NCBI RefSeq assembly: GCF_039523795.1
Contig: NZ_BAAAFZ010000047.1
Span: forward strand, 1-64,000
Direction of reading: 5' to 3'
DNA length: 64,000 nucleotides
Origin: Craurococcus roseus
GTDB taxonomy: Bacteria; Pseudomonadota; Alphaproteobacteria; Acetobacterales; Acetobacteraceae
In this document: positions 27,601 to 35,337 of the stretch, piece after piece
How the letters are laid out: the number at the start of each line of letters is the position of its first letter
Numbering within the stretch: position 1 is the first letter of the stretch
Position numbers and translations under genes: made by a program
Notes under the pieces: model-generated
The model's database searches: none
Told to the model about the DNA's origin: nothing
Seen by the model: only the letters and a program-made list of their open reading frames with translations

Positions 27601-28212
27601 CCCGAGAGCGCCGAAACCGTCATCACCCCCGCCGCCCTGCCCGGCGAGCAGGAAACCCCGGCCGCGTCGCCGCACGGCCGGGCCGATCCCTACGGCCGGC
27701 GCTTCCGCCGCGGCCGCTTGGTCCACGCCCTGTTGCAGCACCTTCCCGAGCGCGACCCGGCCGAGCGGGACGCCGCCGGCCGTTGCTTCCTTTCACGCCC
27801 AGGCCACGGCCTCTCCGACGACGAGCAGGCCGAACTGCTGCGCGAGGTGCTCGACATCGTGGAAACCCCCGCCCTCGCCGCCGCCTTCGCCCCCGGCAGC
27901 CTGGCCGAAGCGCCCATCGTCGGCCGCGTCGGCGGGCAACTGGTGTCCGGCCAGGTGGACCGGCTGGCGGTGGAGCCCGACCGGGTGGTGGTCCTCGATT
28001 ACAAGACCAACCGCCCCCCGCCGGAAACGCCCGACGAGGTGGCCCCGATCCACCTCCGGCAGATGGCCGCCTACCGCGCCGTGCTGCGCGCCGCCTTCCC
28101 TGGCCGCGAGGTGGAATGCGTGCTGGTCTGGACCTACGGCGCCCTCGTCATGACGCTGCCGCCCCATCTTTTGGACGCCCACGCGCCGGCCGCCGGCGGC
28201 GCCCCCGCATGA
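24664..28212 (+). CDS. addA: Double-strand break repair helicase AddA
   Basis: This 1,182-residue UvrD-family helicase with nuclease activity is the motor of AddAB. Walker A is 'VGASAGSGKTKVLTDRV' at about 30. The Walker B/DExx box is 'HVLLDEAQDSNPAQW' near 390, followed by 'VFAVGDIKQSIYGFQGAD' near 440 and 'IMTVHGAKGLEAPVVILPD' near 805. The C-terminal nuclease motif is 'RVVVLDYKTNRPPPETPDE' near 1110. It starts with a GTG inside the addB stop. Coupled translation suggests 1:1 production of the complex. Thioredoxin follows 114 bp downstream. Confidence 0.94.
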   Translation: MNAPLSARAQAELAQHTASDPLVSAWVGASAGSGKTKVLTDRVLRLLLQEGQAANRILCLTFTKAAAAEMQTRLARRLGAWACADDALLDAQLQALGCEPGETLRRRARRLFAEVLELPGGMRISTIHSFCQSLLRSFPLEAGLPPQFAVLEDAEAASLLADAREAVLTAGQAPPENLGLLAGLISADDFSGVLGELMRERERIAACINGCNGVSGLRLRLARAIGLPDGEEDAASAVAALCRVPDEVARAAAALVNHKNKKPRDLAAGIRAWLALDGDERAARWQDWHGLFFTKDGKVRAEVAAEAAMAAEAERLAEAQGRLAACRLLSATEALLALAHPVLGHFDTRKRGAGLMAYDDLIAHAERILRDPGSAWVLFKLDGGLDHVLLDEAQDSNPAQWRIAAALTEEFFAGQGVESRRALSEAEAMRRRSVFAVGDIKQSIYGFQGADTAGFGTWGSTFENRVRESEGEFRQVPLTTSFRSTAPVLALVDAVFACDQARRGVVPDGAPPLLHRADREGHAGAVELWPLLRRATKPKPLPWHVPEQPEQVADAPTLLAEAVAARIAHMLRHERLPARCVRRRCSATGAETLESRPVRPGDVLVLVRRRTAFVQRLVRALKERNVPVGGVDRLELVEQIAVQDLLALCDALLLPEDDLQLAALLKSPLVGLSEDALFALAHNRAGPLWAALSAKRGADTSEGRAAEWIASLQSRADLVTPHALLAEVLGEPSLGPAGGRGTSGRARLLARLGPDAADPLDEVLNAALAYERAHPPSLQGFVHWLRRGGAQVKREAEGGADAVRIMTVHGAKGLEAPVVILPDLGAGNPKQVVRWTAAEGGIELPLWAPRARQDHQPPAYARVKEEDDRRRQEEENRLLYVALTRAEDRLLVCGMGEPDPESWHGKVAGGFRRLAERGAAQSAFDHLAFGAPAACDFGAEQAWRHECPQRLDPVEDRAAAEAAEDAAEALPDWAIRPAPPESAETVITPAALPGEQETPAASPHGRADPYGRRFRRGRLVHALLQHLPERDPAERDAAGRCFLSRPGHGLSDDEQAELLREVLDIVETPALAAAFAPGSLAEAPIVGRVGGQLVSGQVDRLAVEPDRVVVLDYKTNRPPPETPDEVAPIHLRQMAAYRAVLRAAFPGREVECVLVWTYGALVMTLPPHLLDAHAPAAGGAPA

Positions 28213-28326
28213 CCGCGCCGCATGGCTGGCCCATGCCGCGGGGTGCTTGACCGCAAGAAGCCGCCATCCGAATTCGGACGGGACGCGGGGCCGATCCGGG
28301 CCTCCGGAAGAGGGCGACCCAGCCGC

Positions 28327-28659
28327 ATGAGCGAACTGACCAAGGCCGTCACCGACGAGAGCTTCCGCCACGACGTGCTGGAAGCCCCCGGCCCCGTTCT
28401 GGTGGACTTCTGGGCCGAGTGGTGCGGCCCCTGCAAGGCCGTCGCCCCCATCTTGGACGAACTGGCCAAGGACTACGCGGGCAAGCTCACGGTGGCCAAG
28501 ATGGACATCGACGAGAACCCGATGACGCCGAACGAGTACGCGGTGCGGGGCATCCCGACCATGCTGCTGTTCCGCGACGGCAAGCTGCTCGACCAGAAGG
28601 TCGGCGCCATGCCGAAGGGCGCCCTCAAGGGCTGGATCGCCGACAAGCTCGGCGAGTAG
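28327..28659 (+). CDS. trxA: Thioredoxin
   Basis: This 110-residue cytoplasmic thioredoxin reduces protein disulfides. The active site WCGPC lies in 'LVDFWAEWCGPCKAVAPIL' at about residue 33, and the cis-proline loop is 'AVRGIPTMLLFRDGK' at about 75. Length and motifs are fully typical. It follows addA, an order seen in many alphaproteobacteria (addB-addA-trxA). Confidence 0.95.
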   Translation: MSELTKAVTDESFRHDVLEAPGPVLVDFWAEWCGPCKAVAPILDELAKDYAGKLTVAKMDIDENPMTPNEYAVRGIPTMLLFRDGKLLDQKVGAMPKGALKGWIADKLGE

Positions 28660-28678
28660 CGGGCGGACGGGCCGCCCG
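28660..28678 (+). terminator. GC hairpin after trxA
   Basis: CGGGCGG and CCGCCCG form a seven-pair stem around a five-base loop directly after the trxA stop codon. Its position suits transcription termination of the tsaE-to-trxA operon, though no U-tract follows. Confidence 0.4.
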
Positions 28679-28965
28679 GGACGCGATCTGCCCCGGAACG
28701 CCCTTTGGCCTGCGACGGCCGATCGGCGCGCTCCGGCGCGTCGCTTCGACGAGTGTCTCCTTGCGCTCGGCCGGGCACGGCTCGGGAGGAGGTCTCCGGG
28801 CCATGCGCCGACCGCGTCCAGGATCGCAAAAGCCCGGTGCCGCCCGGACGGGACCAGGGGTTCAGGCGGCCCCTCGGCCGGCTTTCAAGCCGCACGCTCC
28901 GCCAACCCCGCCAGCGCGTCGATGCTGAACCGGTCCATCCGGCTCCGCCGCAGGCCTGGACGAGC

Positions 28966-29859
28966 ATGACCGTGCCCCGGCCTCCCGCGTCGCTCCAGGG
29001 CGTTGGCATCCCGGCTTTGTTCGTGCTGCTGTGGAGCACGGGCTTCATCGGCGCCAGGCTCGGCCTGCCCCATGCCGGGCCGCTCACCTTCCTGGCGCTG
29101 CGCTACGCCATCGCCGCGGGGCTGCTCGCGCTGGTCGCGCTGGCGACGCGGGCGCCCTGGCCGCGCCGGCCGGCCGAGCTGGGCCACTACGCCGTGGCCG
29201 GGCTGCTCGTGCACGGGGTCTACCTGGGCGGCGTCTTCGTCGGCATTTCGCTCGGGGTCGAGGCCGGCGTTTCGGCGCTCATCGTCGGCCTCCAGCCGTT
29301 GCTGACCGCCGCGCTCGCCGGCGCGCTCCTCGGCGAGCGTGTGGCGCCACGGCAGTGGGCCGGGCTCGGCCTCGGACTGCTCGGCGTGGCCCTGGTCCTG
29401 GCCCGCAAGCTCGGCCAGGGGTCCGGCGACGCGCTGGGCGCCCTCGCCTGCGTCGCCGCCCTGTTCGGCATCACGGCCGGCACGCTCTACCAGAAGCGGC
29501 ACGGCGCCGGCATGGACCTGCGCACCGGGAGCGTCGTCCAGTTCGCGGCCGCCGGCCTGGCCACCGCCCCGCTGGCGCTGCTGTTCGAGGACACCAGCGT
29601 CGAATGGGACGGCGAGTTCGTCTTCGCCCTGCTCTGGCTGGTGCTCGTGCTGTCGCTCGGCGCGGTGTCGCTGCTCTACGTGCTGATCCGCCGCGGCGCC
29701 GCGTCGCGGGTCGCCAGCCTGTTCTTCCTGGTCCCGCCCTGCACCGCGCTGATCGCCTGGCCGCTGTTCGGCGAGGCGCTGGGCCCCGTGGCCCTGGTCG
29801 GTATGGCGCTGACGGCGGCGGGGGTGGCGCTGGCGAGCCGCGGAGCGACCTCCCGGTGA
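28966..29859 (+). CDS. EamA/DMT-superfamily membrane exporter
   Basis: This 297-residue inner-membrane protein has ten predicted transmembrane helices in two EamA repeats. 'FVLLWSTGFIGARLGLP' opens the first and 'KLGQGSGDALGALACVAALFG' precedes the second. The 'LGERVAPRQWAGLGLGLLGV' segment closes repeat one. Members export amino acids or other metabolites; the substrate is not predictable. The ATG at 28966 was selected because the EamA repeat follows directly, although the frame is open further upstream. It has no close operon partner. Confidence 0.82.
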   Translation: MTVPRPPASLQGVGIPALFVLLWSTGFIGARLGLPHAGPLTFLALRYAIAAGLLALVALATRAPWPRRPAELGHYAVAGLLVHGVYLGGVFVGISLGVEAGVSALIVGLQPLLTAALAGALLGERVAPRQWAGLGLGLLGVALVLARKLGQGSGDALGALACVAALFGITAGTLYQKRHGAGMDLRTGSVVQFAAAGLATAPLALLFEDTSVEWDGEFVFALLWLVLVLSLGAVSLLYVLIRRGAASRVASLFFLVPPCTALIAWPLFGEALGPVALVGMALTAAGVALASRGATSR

Positions 29860-30172
29860 CGGGTGCAGCGGCGAGGACGGCCGCGGGCCGGCTGCGGCGG
29901 TCGAACGGCTCGGCGTCTCACCGCGCGCCTTCCGCCTTTCCAACCTGCGCACGGCCCGGGCGCTGCCGTCGCCGGCCATCTCGCCGGCGGCGCCGCGGGG
30001 GAACGGCTCCGCTGGCCCCAAGCGCCCCGAGCCCTTGGGCGCTTTGCCCACGCGGGGCCGGCGACCTCCGCCGCCACGCCGCGCGGTTGGCCGAGCTCCT
30101 GACGCAATCGCGTCCGCCGTCCCGACGGGAAGACGAGCGCGGAAGACCGCGCCCGCACCGCTTCGCCCGCGC
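29860..30172. other. Intergenic, nothing recognised
   Basis: These 313 bases lie between the convergent exporter and the small unknown gene on the minus strand. Several GC-rich inverted repeats are possible, as everywhere at this base composition, but no coding potential or strong terminator is evident. Confidence 0.35.
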
Positions 30173-30502
30173 TCAAGCGCCGCGGTGCGCGCCGGACGCA
30201 CGGGCGGCGTACAGCCGTCGCAGCCGGGCGGCGTCGGCGTCGAGTTCGCAGTAGACGAAGCCGCCGAAGGCGCCGGCGACCAGGAAATGACCGCCGGCGA
30301 AGTTCTCGGCGCACCACCGCTCCAACGCGGCGCACGCCGACGCGGGGTCCGCGCCGAACGGAAAAGACGGCGCGCCGTACCGCGCGTCGATGGGATCGAC
30401 GTAGGGCGCGGCCCCCTCGTGGCCGGGCACCAGCGCCGTTTCCCACCCGGGGAAGCCGCGGCGCTTGGCGTCCCGGAACTGCTCGATCGTGAGGCTGGCC
30501 AT
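30173..30502 (-). CDS. Small protein of unknown function
   Basis: I do not recognise this 109-residue protein. It begins MASLTIEQFRDAKRRGFPGW and contains 'DPIDARYGAPSFPFGADPASACAALERWC' and 'GGHFLVAGAFGGFVYCELDADAARL'. It is globular-looking, with two cysteines and no signal peptide or membrane segment. It starts 53 bases after the fahA stop on the same strand, so it may be the last gene of the homogentisate operon. That position is the only functional clue. Confidence 0.6.
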   Translation of the reverse strand: MASLTIEQFRDAKRRGFPGWETALVPGHEGAAPYVDPIDARYGAPSFPFGADPASACAALERWCAENFAGGHFLVAGAFGGFVYCELDADAARLRRLYAARASGAHRGA

Positions 30503-30555
30503 GCGGTTGTCCTCTGCCGGGCGCGGCGCCCCGCCGGGCGCCGGGGCGGTCGGGT

Positions 30556-31896
30556 TCAGGTGCTTTCGCCCGGCGCGGCCGCGCACGCCGGCGCGGGCAG
30601 GACGGAGCCGCGGCATTCGCCGAAGCCGATCGTGGCGAAGCCCTCCCGGCGGGCGCGGGCGCGCAGCAGCACCTCGTCGCCGTCCTCCAGGAAGCGCCGC
30701 TCCTCGCCGGAGGCGAGCCGGATGGGCTTCTTGCCGCCTTGCGTCGTCTCCAGGAGGCTCCCGCAGCCCTCCTCGCCCGGCGCGGAGATGGTGCCGGTGC
30801 CCAGCAGGTCGCCCGGCCGCAGGTTGCAGCCGTTGGAGGCGTGGTGCGTCACGATCTGCGCCGCGGTCCAGTACATGTGGCGCGCGTCGGAGAGCGCGAG
30901 GCGGTGCGGCGGCAGGCCCCGCTCGCGCAGGCCCGGCGTGAGCAGGAGGACCTCCAGCTCGAGGGCGAGCGCCCCTTCGCGCTGGTCGGCCTCGTCCCAG
31001 AGATAGGGCAGCGGCGCGGGGTCGCCCTCGGGCCGCGGCGGCTGCGCGGCGCGGAACGGCGCCAGCGCCTCGGGCGTCACCGCCCAAGGCGAGACGGTCG
31101 TGCCGAAGCTCTTGGCGAGGAACGGCCCGAGCGGCTGGTACTCCCAGCCCTGGATGTCGCGCGCAGACCAGTCGTTCAGCAGGCAAAAGCCCGCGACGTG
31201 CCCCGCCGCCGCGCCGATCGGGATCGGCTCGCCCAACGCGTTGCCGGGGCCGATCCAGACGCCGAGCTCCAGCTCATAATCCAGGTTGCGGGACGGGCCG
31301 TGGCTCGGCGCCGCCTCGTCCGCGCGCTTGCGCTGGCCGTTGGGGCGGCGGACCGGCGTGCCGGACGGCACCACGGAGGAGGCCCGGCCGTGGTAGCCGA
31401 TGGGCACCCACTTGTAGTTCGGCAGCAGCGGGTTGTCGGGGCGGAACTGCTTGCCGACGTTGGTGGCGTGGTGGATGCCGACGTAGAAGTCGGTGTAGTC
31501 GCCGATGCGCGACGGCAGGTGCAGCGCGCACCGCGCCGCCGGGTGCAGGCAGGCCTCCGCCTCCCCACGCCCGGCGCCGCCTTCGGCGAGCAGTTCCGAG
31601 AGCCGTGCCCGCAAGGCGCGGCGCGGGCCCGCGCCCAAGGCGAAGAGCGCGTTGAGCGTCCCGCCCGCCGCGGCCTCGGCGGCCCGTGCCGCCTCGTCGG
31701 TGAACAGCCCGGCCGCGTGCGCGGCGGCGAGGTCGAGGACCATGTCGCCGATCGCCACGCCCCCTCGCGGCACGCCGCCGCCGGGCGGCGTGAACACGCC
31801 CAGCGGCAGGTTCTGGATCGGGAAGTCCGGGTGGCCGTTCGCGGAAGCCACCCAGCTCCGGAGCCCCGGGTCGTGGGTTTCGTCGATCTGTGCCAT
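30556..31896 (-). CDS. fahA: Fumarylacetoacetase
   Basis: This 446-residue enzyme hydrolyses fumarylacetoacetate to fumarate and acetoacetate, the last step of tyrosine/homogentisate breakdown. The N-terminal SH3-like domain begins 'SWVASANGHPDFPIQNLPLG'. The catalytic domain has 'YTDFYVGIHHATNVG' (catalytic His and Ca/Mg-binding Asp), 'GYHGRASSVVPSG', 'LDYELELGVWIG' and 'LLNDWSARDIQGWEYQPLG'. The size matches bacterial and animal FAH. It starts eight bases after the hmgA stop, so the two are cotranscribed. Confidence 0.95.
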   Translation of the reverse strand: MAQIDETHDPGLRSWVASANGHPDFPIQNLPLGVFTPPGGGVPRGGVAIGDMVLDLAAAHAAGLFTDEAARAAEAAAGGTLNALFALGAGPRRALRARLSELLAEGGAGRGEAEACLHPAARCALHLPSRIGDYTDFYVGIHHATNVGKQFRPDNPLLPNYKWVPIGYHGRASSVVPSGTPVRRPNGQRKRADEAAPSHGPSRNLDYELELGVWIGPGNALGEPIPIGAAAGHVAGFCLLNDWSARDIQGWEYQPLGPFLAKSFGTTVSPWAVTPEALAPFRAAQPPRPEGDPAPLPYLWDEADQREGALALELEVLLLTPGLRERGLPPHRLALSDARHMYWTAAQIVTHHASNGCNLRPGDLLGTGTISAPGEEGCGSLLETTQGGKKPIRLASGEERRFLEDGDEVLLRARARREGFATIGFGECRGSVLPAPACAAAPGEST

Positions 31897-31904
31897 GGCG
31901 GCGC

Positions 31905-33254
31905 TCACCACTCGCGCCGGTTCGGGTCGAACAGCTTGCGCAGGCCGCGGCCGTAGCCGCCGTAGTCCTTCTGGAGTTGCTCGAGCCCGGCCGCGTAGGC
32001 GGTGACGCGCTGCATGAAGCGCGTCTCGAACATGAAGGCCATGGTGCCCTCCTGCTTGCGCGGCTTCAGCTCCGCCTTGCTCGCCCCCTCGAAGGCCTCC
32101 CGGTCCGGCCCGTGCGGCAGCATGGTGTTGTGGAGCGAGAAGCCGCCCGGCTCGAAGCCGCCGCCCGGCTTGGCGTCGTAGACGCCGTAGATGAGCCCCA
32201 TGAACTCGCTCATGACGTTCATGTGGTACCAGGGCGGCCGGAAGGTGTCCTCGGCGACCAGCCAGCGGTCGGGGAAGATCACGAAGTCGATGTTCGCCGT
32301 GCCCGGCGTCTCCGAAGGCGAGGTAAGCACGGTGAAGATCGAGGGGTCGGCGTGGTCGAACAGGATCGGCCCGACCGGCGAGTAGCGGCGCAGGTCGTAC
32401 TTGTAGGGCGCGTAGTTGCCGTGCCAGGCCACCACGTCGAGCGGCGAGGCCGGGATCTCGGCGGCCCACAGGCTCCCGCCCCACTTCACGGTCAGCCTGG
32501 AGGGCGCGTCGCGGTCCTCGTAGGCGGCCACCGGGGTGAGGAAATCGCGCGGGTTGGCCATGCAGTTGGCGCCGATCGGCCCGCGCTCGGGCAGGGTGAG
32601 GGCGCCGCCGTAGTTCTCGCACAGGTAGCCGCGCGCCGGTCCGTCCTTCAGCTCGGCGCGGAGCTTCACGCCGCGCGGAATCACCGCGACCTCCCCCGGC
32701 CCGACATCGATGACGCCGAACTCGGTCCGCAGCCGCAGGTCGCCCTGCTGGGGCACGACGAGCATCTCGCCGTCGGCGTTGTAGAAGTACTCGTCCTGCA
32801 TGGAGCGGGTGGCGAAGTAGAGGTGCGCCGCCATGCCGGCCTGCGAGCCGGCGTCGCCGGCCGTCGTGACGGTCCGCACGCCCTCGACGAAGGACATGCC
32901 CTCGCGCGGCATCGGCACCGGGCTCCAGCGAAGCGGGGCCGGGGCCATCTCGGCCTCGGCGCAGGGGGCGGTGCGCCACAGGCCCGCGTCGGCCTTCCGG
33001 AACCCGCCCCAGTTCGCCACCGTGGGGCGGATGCGGTAGAGCCAGCTCCGCTCGTTGGCGGCGCGCGGCGCGGTGAAGGGCGAGCCGGAGAGCTGCTCGG
33101 CGTAGAGGCCGTAGGCGCAGCGCTGCGGCGAGTTGCGGCCGATGGGCAAGGCGCCCGGCAGGGCCTCCGTCTCGAACTGGTTGCCGAAGCCGGACAGGTA
33201 GTCCGCTTCCCCGCTGCCGGACTTCGCCGGGGTGAGCTGCTGCACGACGTTCAT
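31905..33254 (-). CDS. hmgA: Homogentisate 1,2-dioxygenase
   Basis: This 449-residue iron(II) dioxygenase opens homogentisate to maleylacetoacetate. Hallmarks are 'YLSGFGNQFETEALPGALP' at the N-terminus, 'RPTVANWGGF', 'GYLCENYGGALTLPERGP', and the iron-ligand region 'FRPPWYHMNVMSEFMGLIYG' with 'GGFSLHNTMLPHGPD'. The gene begins after a strong GAGGAGGAGG ribosome-binding site and is followed at once by fahA. No maleylacetoacetate isomerase gene lies beside it. Its usual upstream supplier, hppD, is broken in this window. Confidence 0.96.
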   Translation of the reverse strand: MNVVQQLTPAKSGSGEADYLSGFGNQFETEALPGALPIGRNSPQRCAYGLYAEQLSGSPFTAPRAANERSWLYRIRPTVANWGGFRKADAGLWRTAPCAEAEMAPAPLRWSPVPMPREGMSFVEGVRTVTTAGDAGSQAGMAAHLYFATRSMQDEYFYNADGEMLVVPQQGDLRLRTEFGVIDVGPGEVAVIPRGVKLRAELKDGPARGYLCENYGGALTLPERGPIGANCMANPRDFLTPVAAYEDRDAPSRLTVKWGGSLWAAEIPASPLDVVAWHGNYAPYKYDLRRYSPVGPILFDHADPSIFTVLTSPSETPGTANIDFVIFPDRWLVAEDTFRPPWYHMNVMSEFMGLIYGVYDAKPGGGFEPGGFSLHNTMLPHGPDREAFEGASKAELKPRKQEGTMAFMFETRFMQRVTAYAAGLEQLQKDYGGYGRGLRKLFDPNRREW

Positions 33255-33294
33255 GGATGCCTCCTCCTCGTTCTCCGTTCAGGCCTCGGTCCGC

Positions 33295-33697
33295 TCAGCC
33301 CGGCACGGACCCCGGCCCGCCGCCGCTGTCCACGCACACGGTCCCGTCCGGGTCCACGCGCAGCGGCACGGGCGTCAAGCCGCACGCGCCCCCCGGCTCC
33401 AAAACCCCTTAGGCCGTCCCCGACCGCGAATTCGGCGCCGTGGTTGGAGCAGCGCAGGCGCTCCCCGTCCGCGCTGAGCACCCGCCGGCCGCGCCAGGTC
33501 AGCGGCAGGTACTGGCGCGGGCAAAGGTCTAGGTACGCCCGCAGCCCGGCGCCGCGCCGGACCACCAGGACGGCGACCTCGCGCCCGCCGGCGCGGCGGT
33601 AGCCGGCCGGGGCCGCGGCGCCGGCCGGGAAGTCCGACAAGCGGCCCAGCACCGGGCCGCCGTCGGGTGCTCCCGTGCCGGTCTCGGCGGCGGCCAT
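33295..33697 (-). pseudogene. Rieske [2Fe-2S]-like protein, frameshifted
   Basis: Reading from 33697, the protein resembles small Rieske ferredoxins up to 'CSNHGAEFAVGDG'. The correct continuation 'CGLTPVPLRVDPDGTVCVD' appears one base out of frame after a run of six C at 33389-33394 and ends at 33295, just before hmgA. One extra base in the run explains the break, so a sequencing error is possible. The first cluster motif is 'LCPRQYLPLTW', in which the expected CPH is CPR, so one cluster histidine is missing. The change suggests the gene may be truly decaying. It lies between hmgA and the hppD remnant in the tyrosine-catabolic operon. Confidence 0.65.
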
Positions 33698-33731
33698 CGT
33701 CAGGCGCCCCAGGACCGCCGTCGGCGCCGCG

Positions 33732-34480
33732 TCACTCGGCCGCCTCCCCGGCCTTGAGCACGCCGCGGCGGAGCTGGTCTTCCTCGATCGAGACGAACAG
33801 CGCGCGGAAGTTGCCCTCGCCGAAGCCTTCGTCGCCCTTGCGCTGGATGAACTCGAAGAAGATCGGCCCGACCACCGTGCCGGAGAAGATCTGCAAGAGC
33901 ACCTTGGTCATCTTGCCTTCCTTTTCGCCGAGCGCGACCGCCCCCTCGCCGTCGATCAGGATGCCGTTCTTCCGCAGCCGCTCCAAGTCTTCGCCGTGCC
34001 CGGGCACGCGCTCGTCCACCCGCTCGTAGTAGGCGCCGGGCGGCGAGGGCATGAAGGCGAGCCCGTCCGCGCGCAGGCCCTCGACGGTGGCGTGGATGTC
34101 GCGGCAGTCGCAGGCGATGTGCTGGACGCCCTCGCCCTTGTAGGCGTGCAGTTTCTCCTCGATCTGGCTGTTCTCGTCGGCCGACTCGTTGATGGGGATG
34201 CGGATCTTGCCGTCGGGGCTCGTCAGCGCGCGGGAGAACAGGCCCGTGTACTCGCCTTTGATGTCGAAGTAGCGGATCTCCCGGAAGTTGAAGAGCCGCT
34301 CGTAGAAGCCGGCCCACACGTCCATGCGGCCGCGCGCGACGTTGTGGGTCAGGTGGTCGAGGTAGTAGAGCCCGTTGCCAGCCGGCTTGGGGTCGCGCTC
34401 CCTTGCCCACTCGAATTCCGCGTCTTAGGCGGAGCCCTTCGGGCCGTAGCGGTCCGCGAAGTGAGGTGCGGTCCCGCAAC
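33732..34480 (-). pseudogene. hppD: 4-hydroxyphenylpyruvate dioxygenase, truncated and nonsense-mutated
   Basis: The C-terminal catalytic half is excellent: 'LYYLDHLTHNVARGRM' (first iron His), 'FFNFREIRYFDIKG'-type sequence from 'FYERLFNFREIRYFDIKGE', 'GEGVQHIACDCRDI' (second His), and 'PIFFEFIQRKGDEGFGEGNF' (iron Glu). Upstream the frame continues as 'DAEFEWARERDPKP', but it is preceded by an in-frame TAA at 34427-34425 where the family has a Tyr ('DRYGPKGSA-stop-DAEFEW'). Beyond about 34480 the similarity fades, so the N-terminal domain is missing. The fragment therefore cannot give a normal enzyme. A second hppD elsewhere, or another source of homogentisate, must feed hmgA if the pathway works. 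Confidence 0.82.
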
Positions 34481-34579
34481 GCCGAGCGATTCCGCCGCGA
34501 CACCGGGGCGCGCTCGGCGCTGGCCTGGGAGGCTGCGCTGCGGCTGTTGGAGCACGACCGCATAGACTACCGGTCCTGA
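34463..34579 (+). pseudogene. Possible 3' end of an unidentified gene
   Basis: On the plus strand, opposite the decayed hppD start, the frame 'RSRNAERFRRDTGARSALAW' followed by 'EAALRLLEHDRIDYRS' ends at a TGA (34577-34579). Its amphipathic, well-balanced composition looks more like real protein than the usual GC-rich shadow frames, and the hppD similarity stops in the same place. It may be the tail of a gene that was joined here by a deletion. I cannot name the family. Confidence 0.2.
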
Positions 34580-34650
34580 TCCGGCCGTGGCGCCGCGGCG
34601 CGCGGGGCGCGGCGGAGCCTCGGGCCGGGCGTGGTGGAGGAGGAGCAGGA

Positions 34651-35181
34651 ATGCCGATCTACGAACTCGATGGACAGGCGCCCGACCTGCCGGAGCCCGG
34701 CCGCTTCTGGGTGGCGCCGGACGCGCACGTGATCGGCCGCGTCCGGCTCGGGGCCGACGTGGGCGTCTGGTTCGGCGCCGTGCTGCGCGGCGACGGCGAG
34801 CCGCTGGAGGTGGGCGAGCGCTCCAACGTCCAGGACGGCTGCATGCTGCACGCCGACCCCGGCTTCCCGCTGACGATCGGCCCGGACGTCACGGTGGGCC
34901 ACCACGCGATCCTGCACGGCTGCACGGTGGGCGCGGCCACCTTGATCGGCATGGGCGCCGCGGTGCTCAACGGGGCGCGCATAGGGGCTGGGTGCATCGT
35001 CGGCGCGAACGCGCTGGTGACGGAGAACAAGGAGTTCCCCGACAACTCCTTGATCGTGGGCGCCCCGGCCAAGGCGGTGCGGACGCTCGACGGCCCCGCG
35101 GCGGAGAAGATCCGCGCCTCGGCGCTGCACTACGTCGCCAACTGGCGCCGCTTCGCCGCCGGCCTCAAGCGCATAGGCTGA
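34651..35181 (+). CDS. Gamma-class carbonic anhydrase-like protein
   Basis: This 176-residue left-handed beta-helix protein consists of hexapeptide repeats ('IGRVRLGADVGVWFGAVLRGD', 'IGPDVTVGHHAILHGCTVG', 'IGMGAAVLNGARIGAGCIVG'). The metal-binding histidines are seen in 'MLHADPG' and 'VGHHAILHG'. Such YrdA/PaaY-like proteins may be carbonic anhydrases or CoA-ester hydrolases; many lack measurable activity. An AGGAGGAGCAGGA ribosome-binding region precedes the ATG. It sits alone between hppD and a convergent LysE gene. Confidence 0.87.
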   Translation: MPIYELDGQAPDLPEPGRFWVAPDAHVIGRVRLGADVGVWFGAVLRGDGEPLEVGERSNVQDGCMLHADPGFPLTIGPDVTVGHHAILHGCTVGAATLIGMGAAVLNGARIGAGCIVGANALVTENKEFPDNSLIVGAPAKAVRTLDGPAAEKIRASALHYVANWRRFAAGLKRIG

Positions 35182-35337
35182 CCCGCGCGCAGGCAGGCCT
35201 CCCGCTTCGCGTTGCTGGCGTGATGCCGGTGGGGCTGAAGGGGCACGTGCTCGCCGTTCGCACCGGCGAAACCCCGTGCCGCGAACGCCCGGTTCGGGCA
35301 GGGAAACAGCGCTCCAGGCCAAGCCCCGCGACGAACC

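Noticed and set aside
21452..28371. Very long minus-strand frames (over 1,000 codons) opposite addB and addA
   Set aside because: The translations are low-complexity, rich in Gly, Ala, Arg and Gln, as expected for antisense frames in GC-rich DNA; AddA and AddB motifs are intact on the plus strand.
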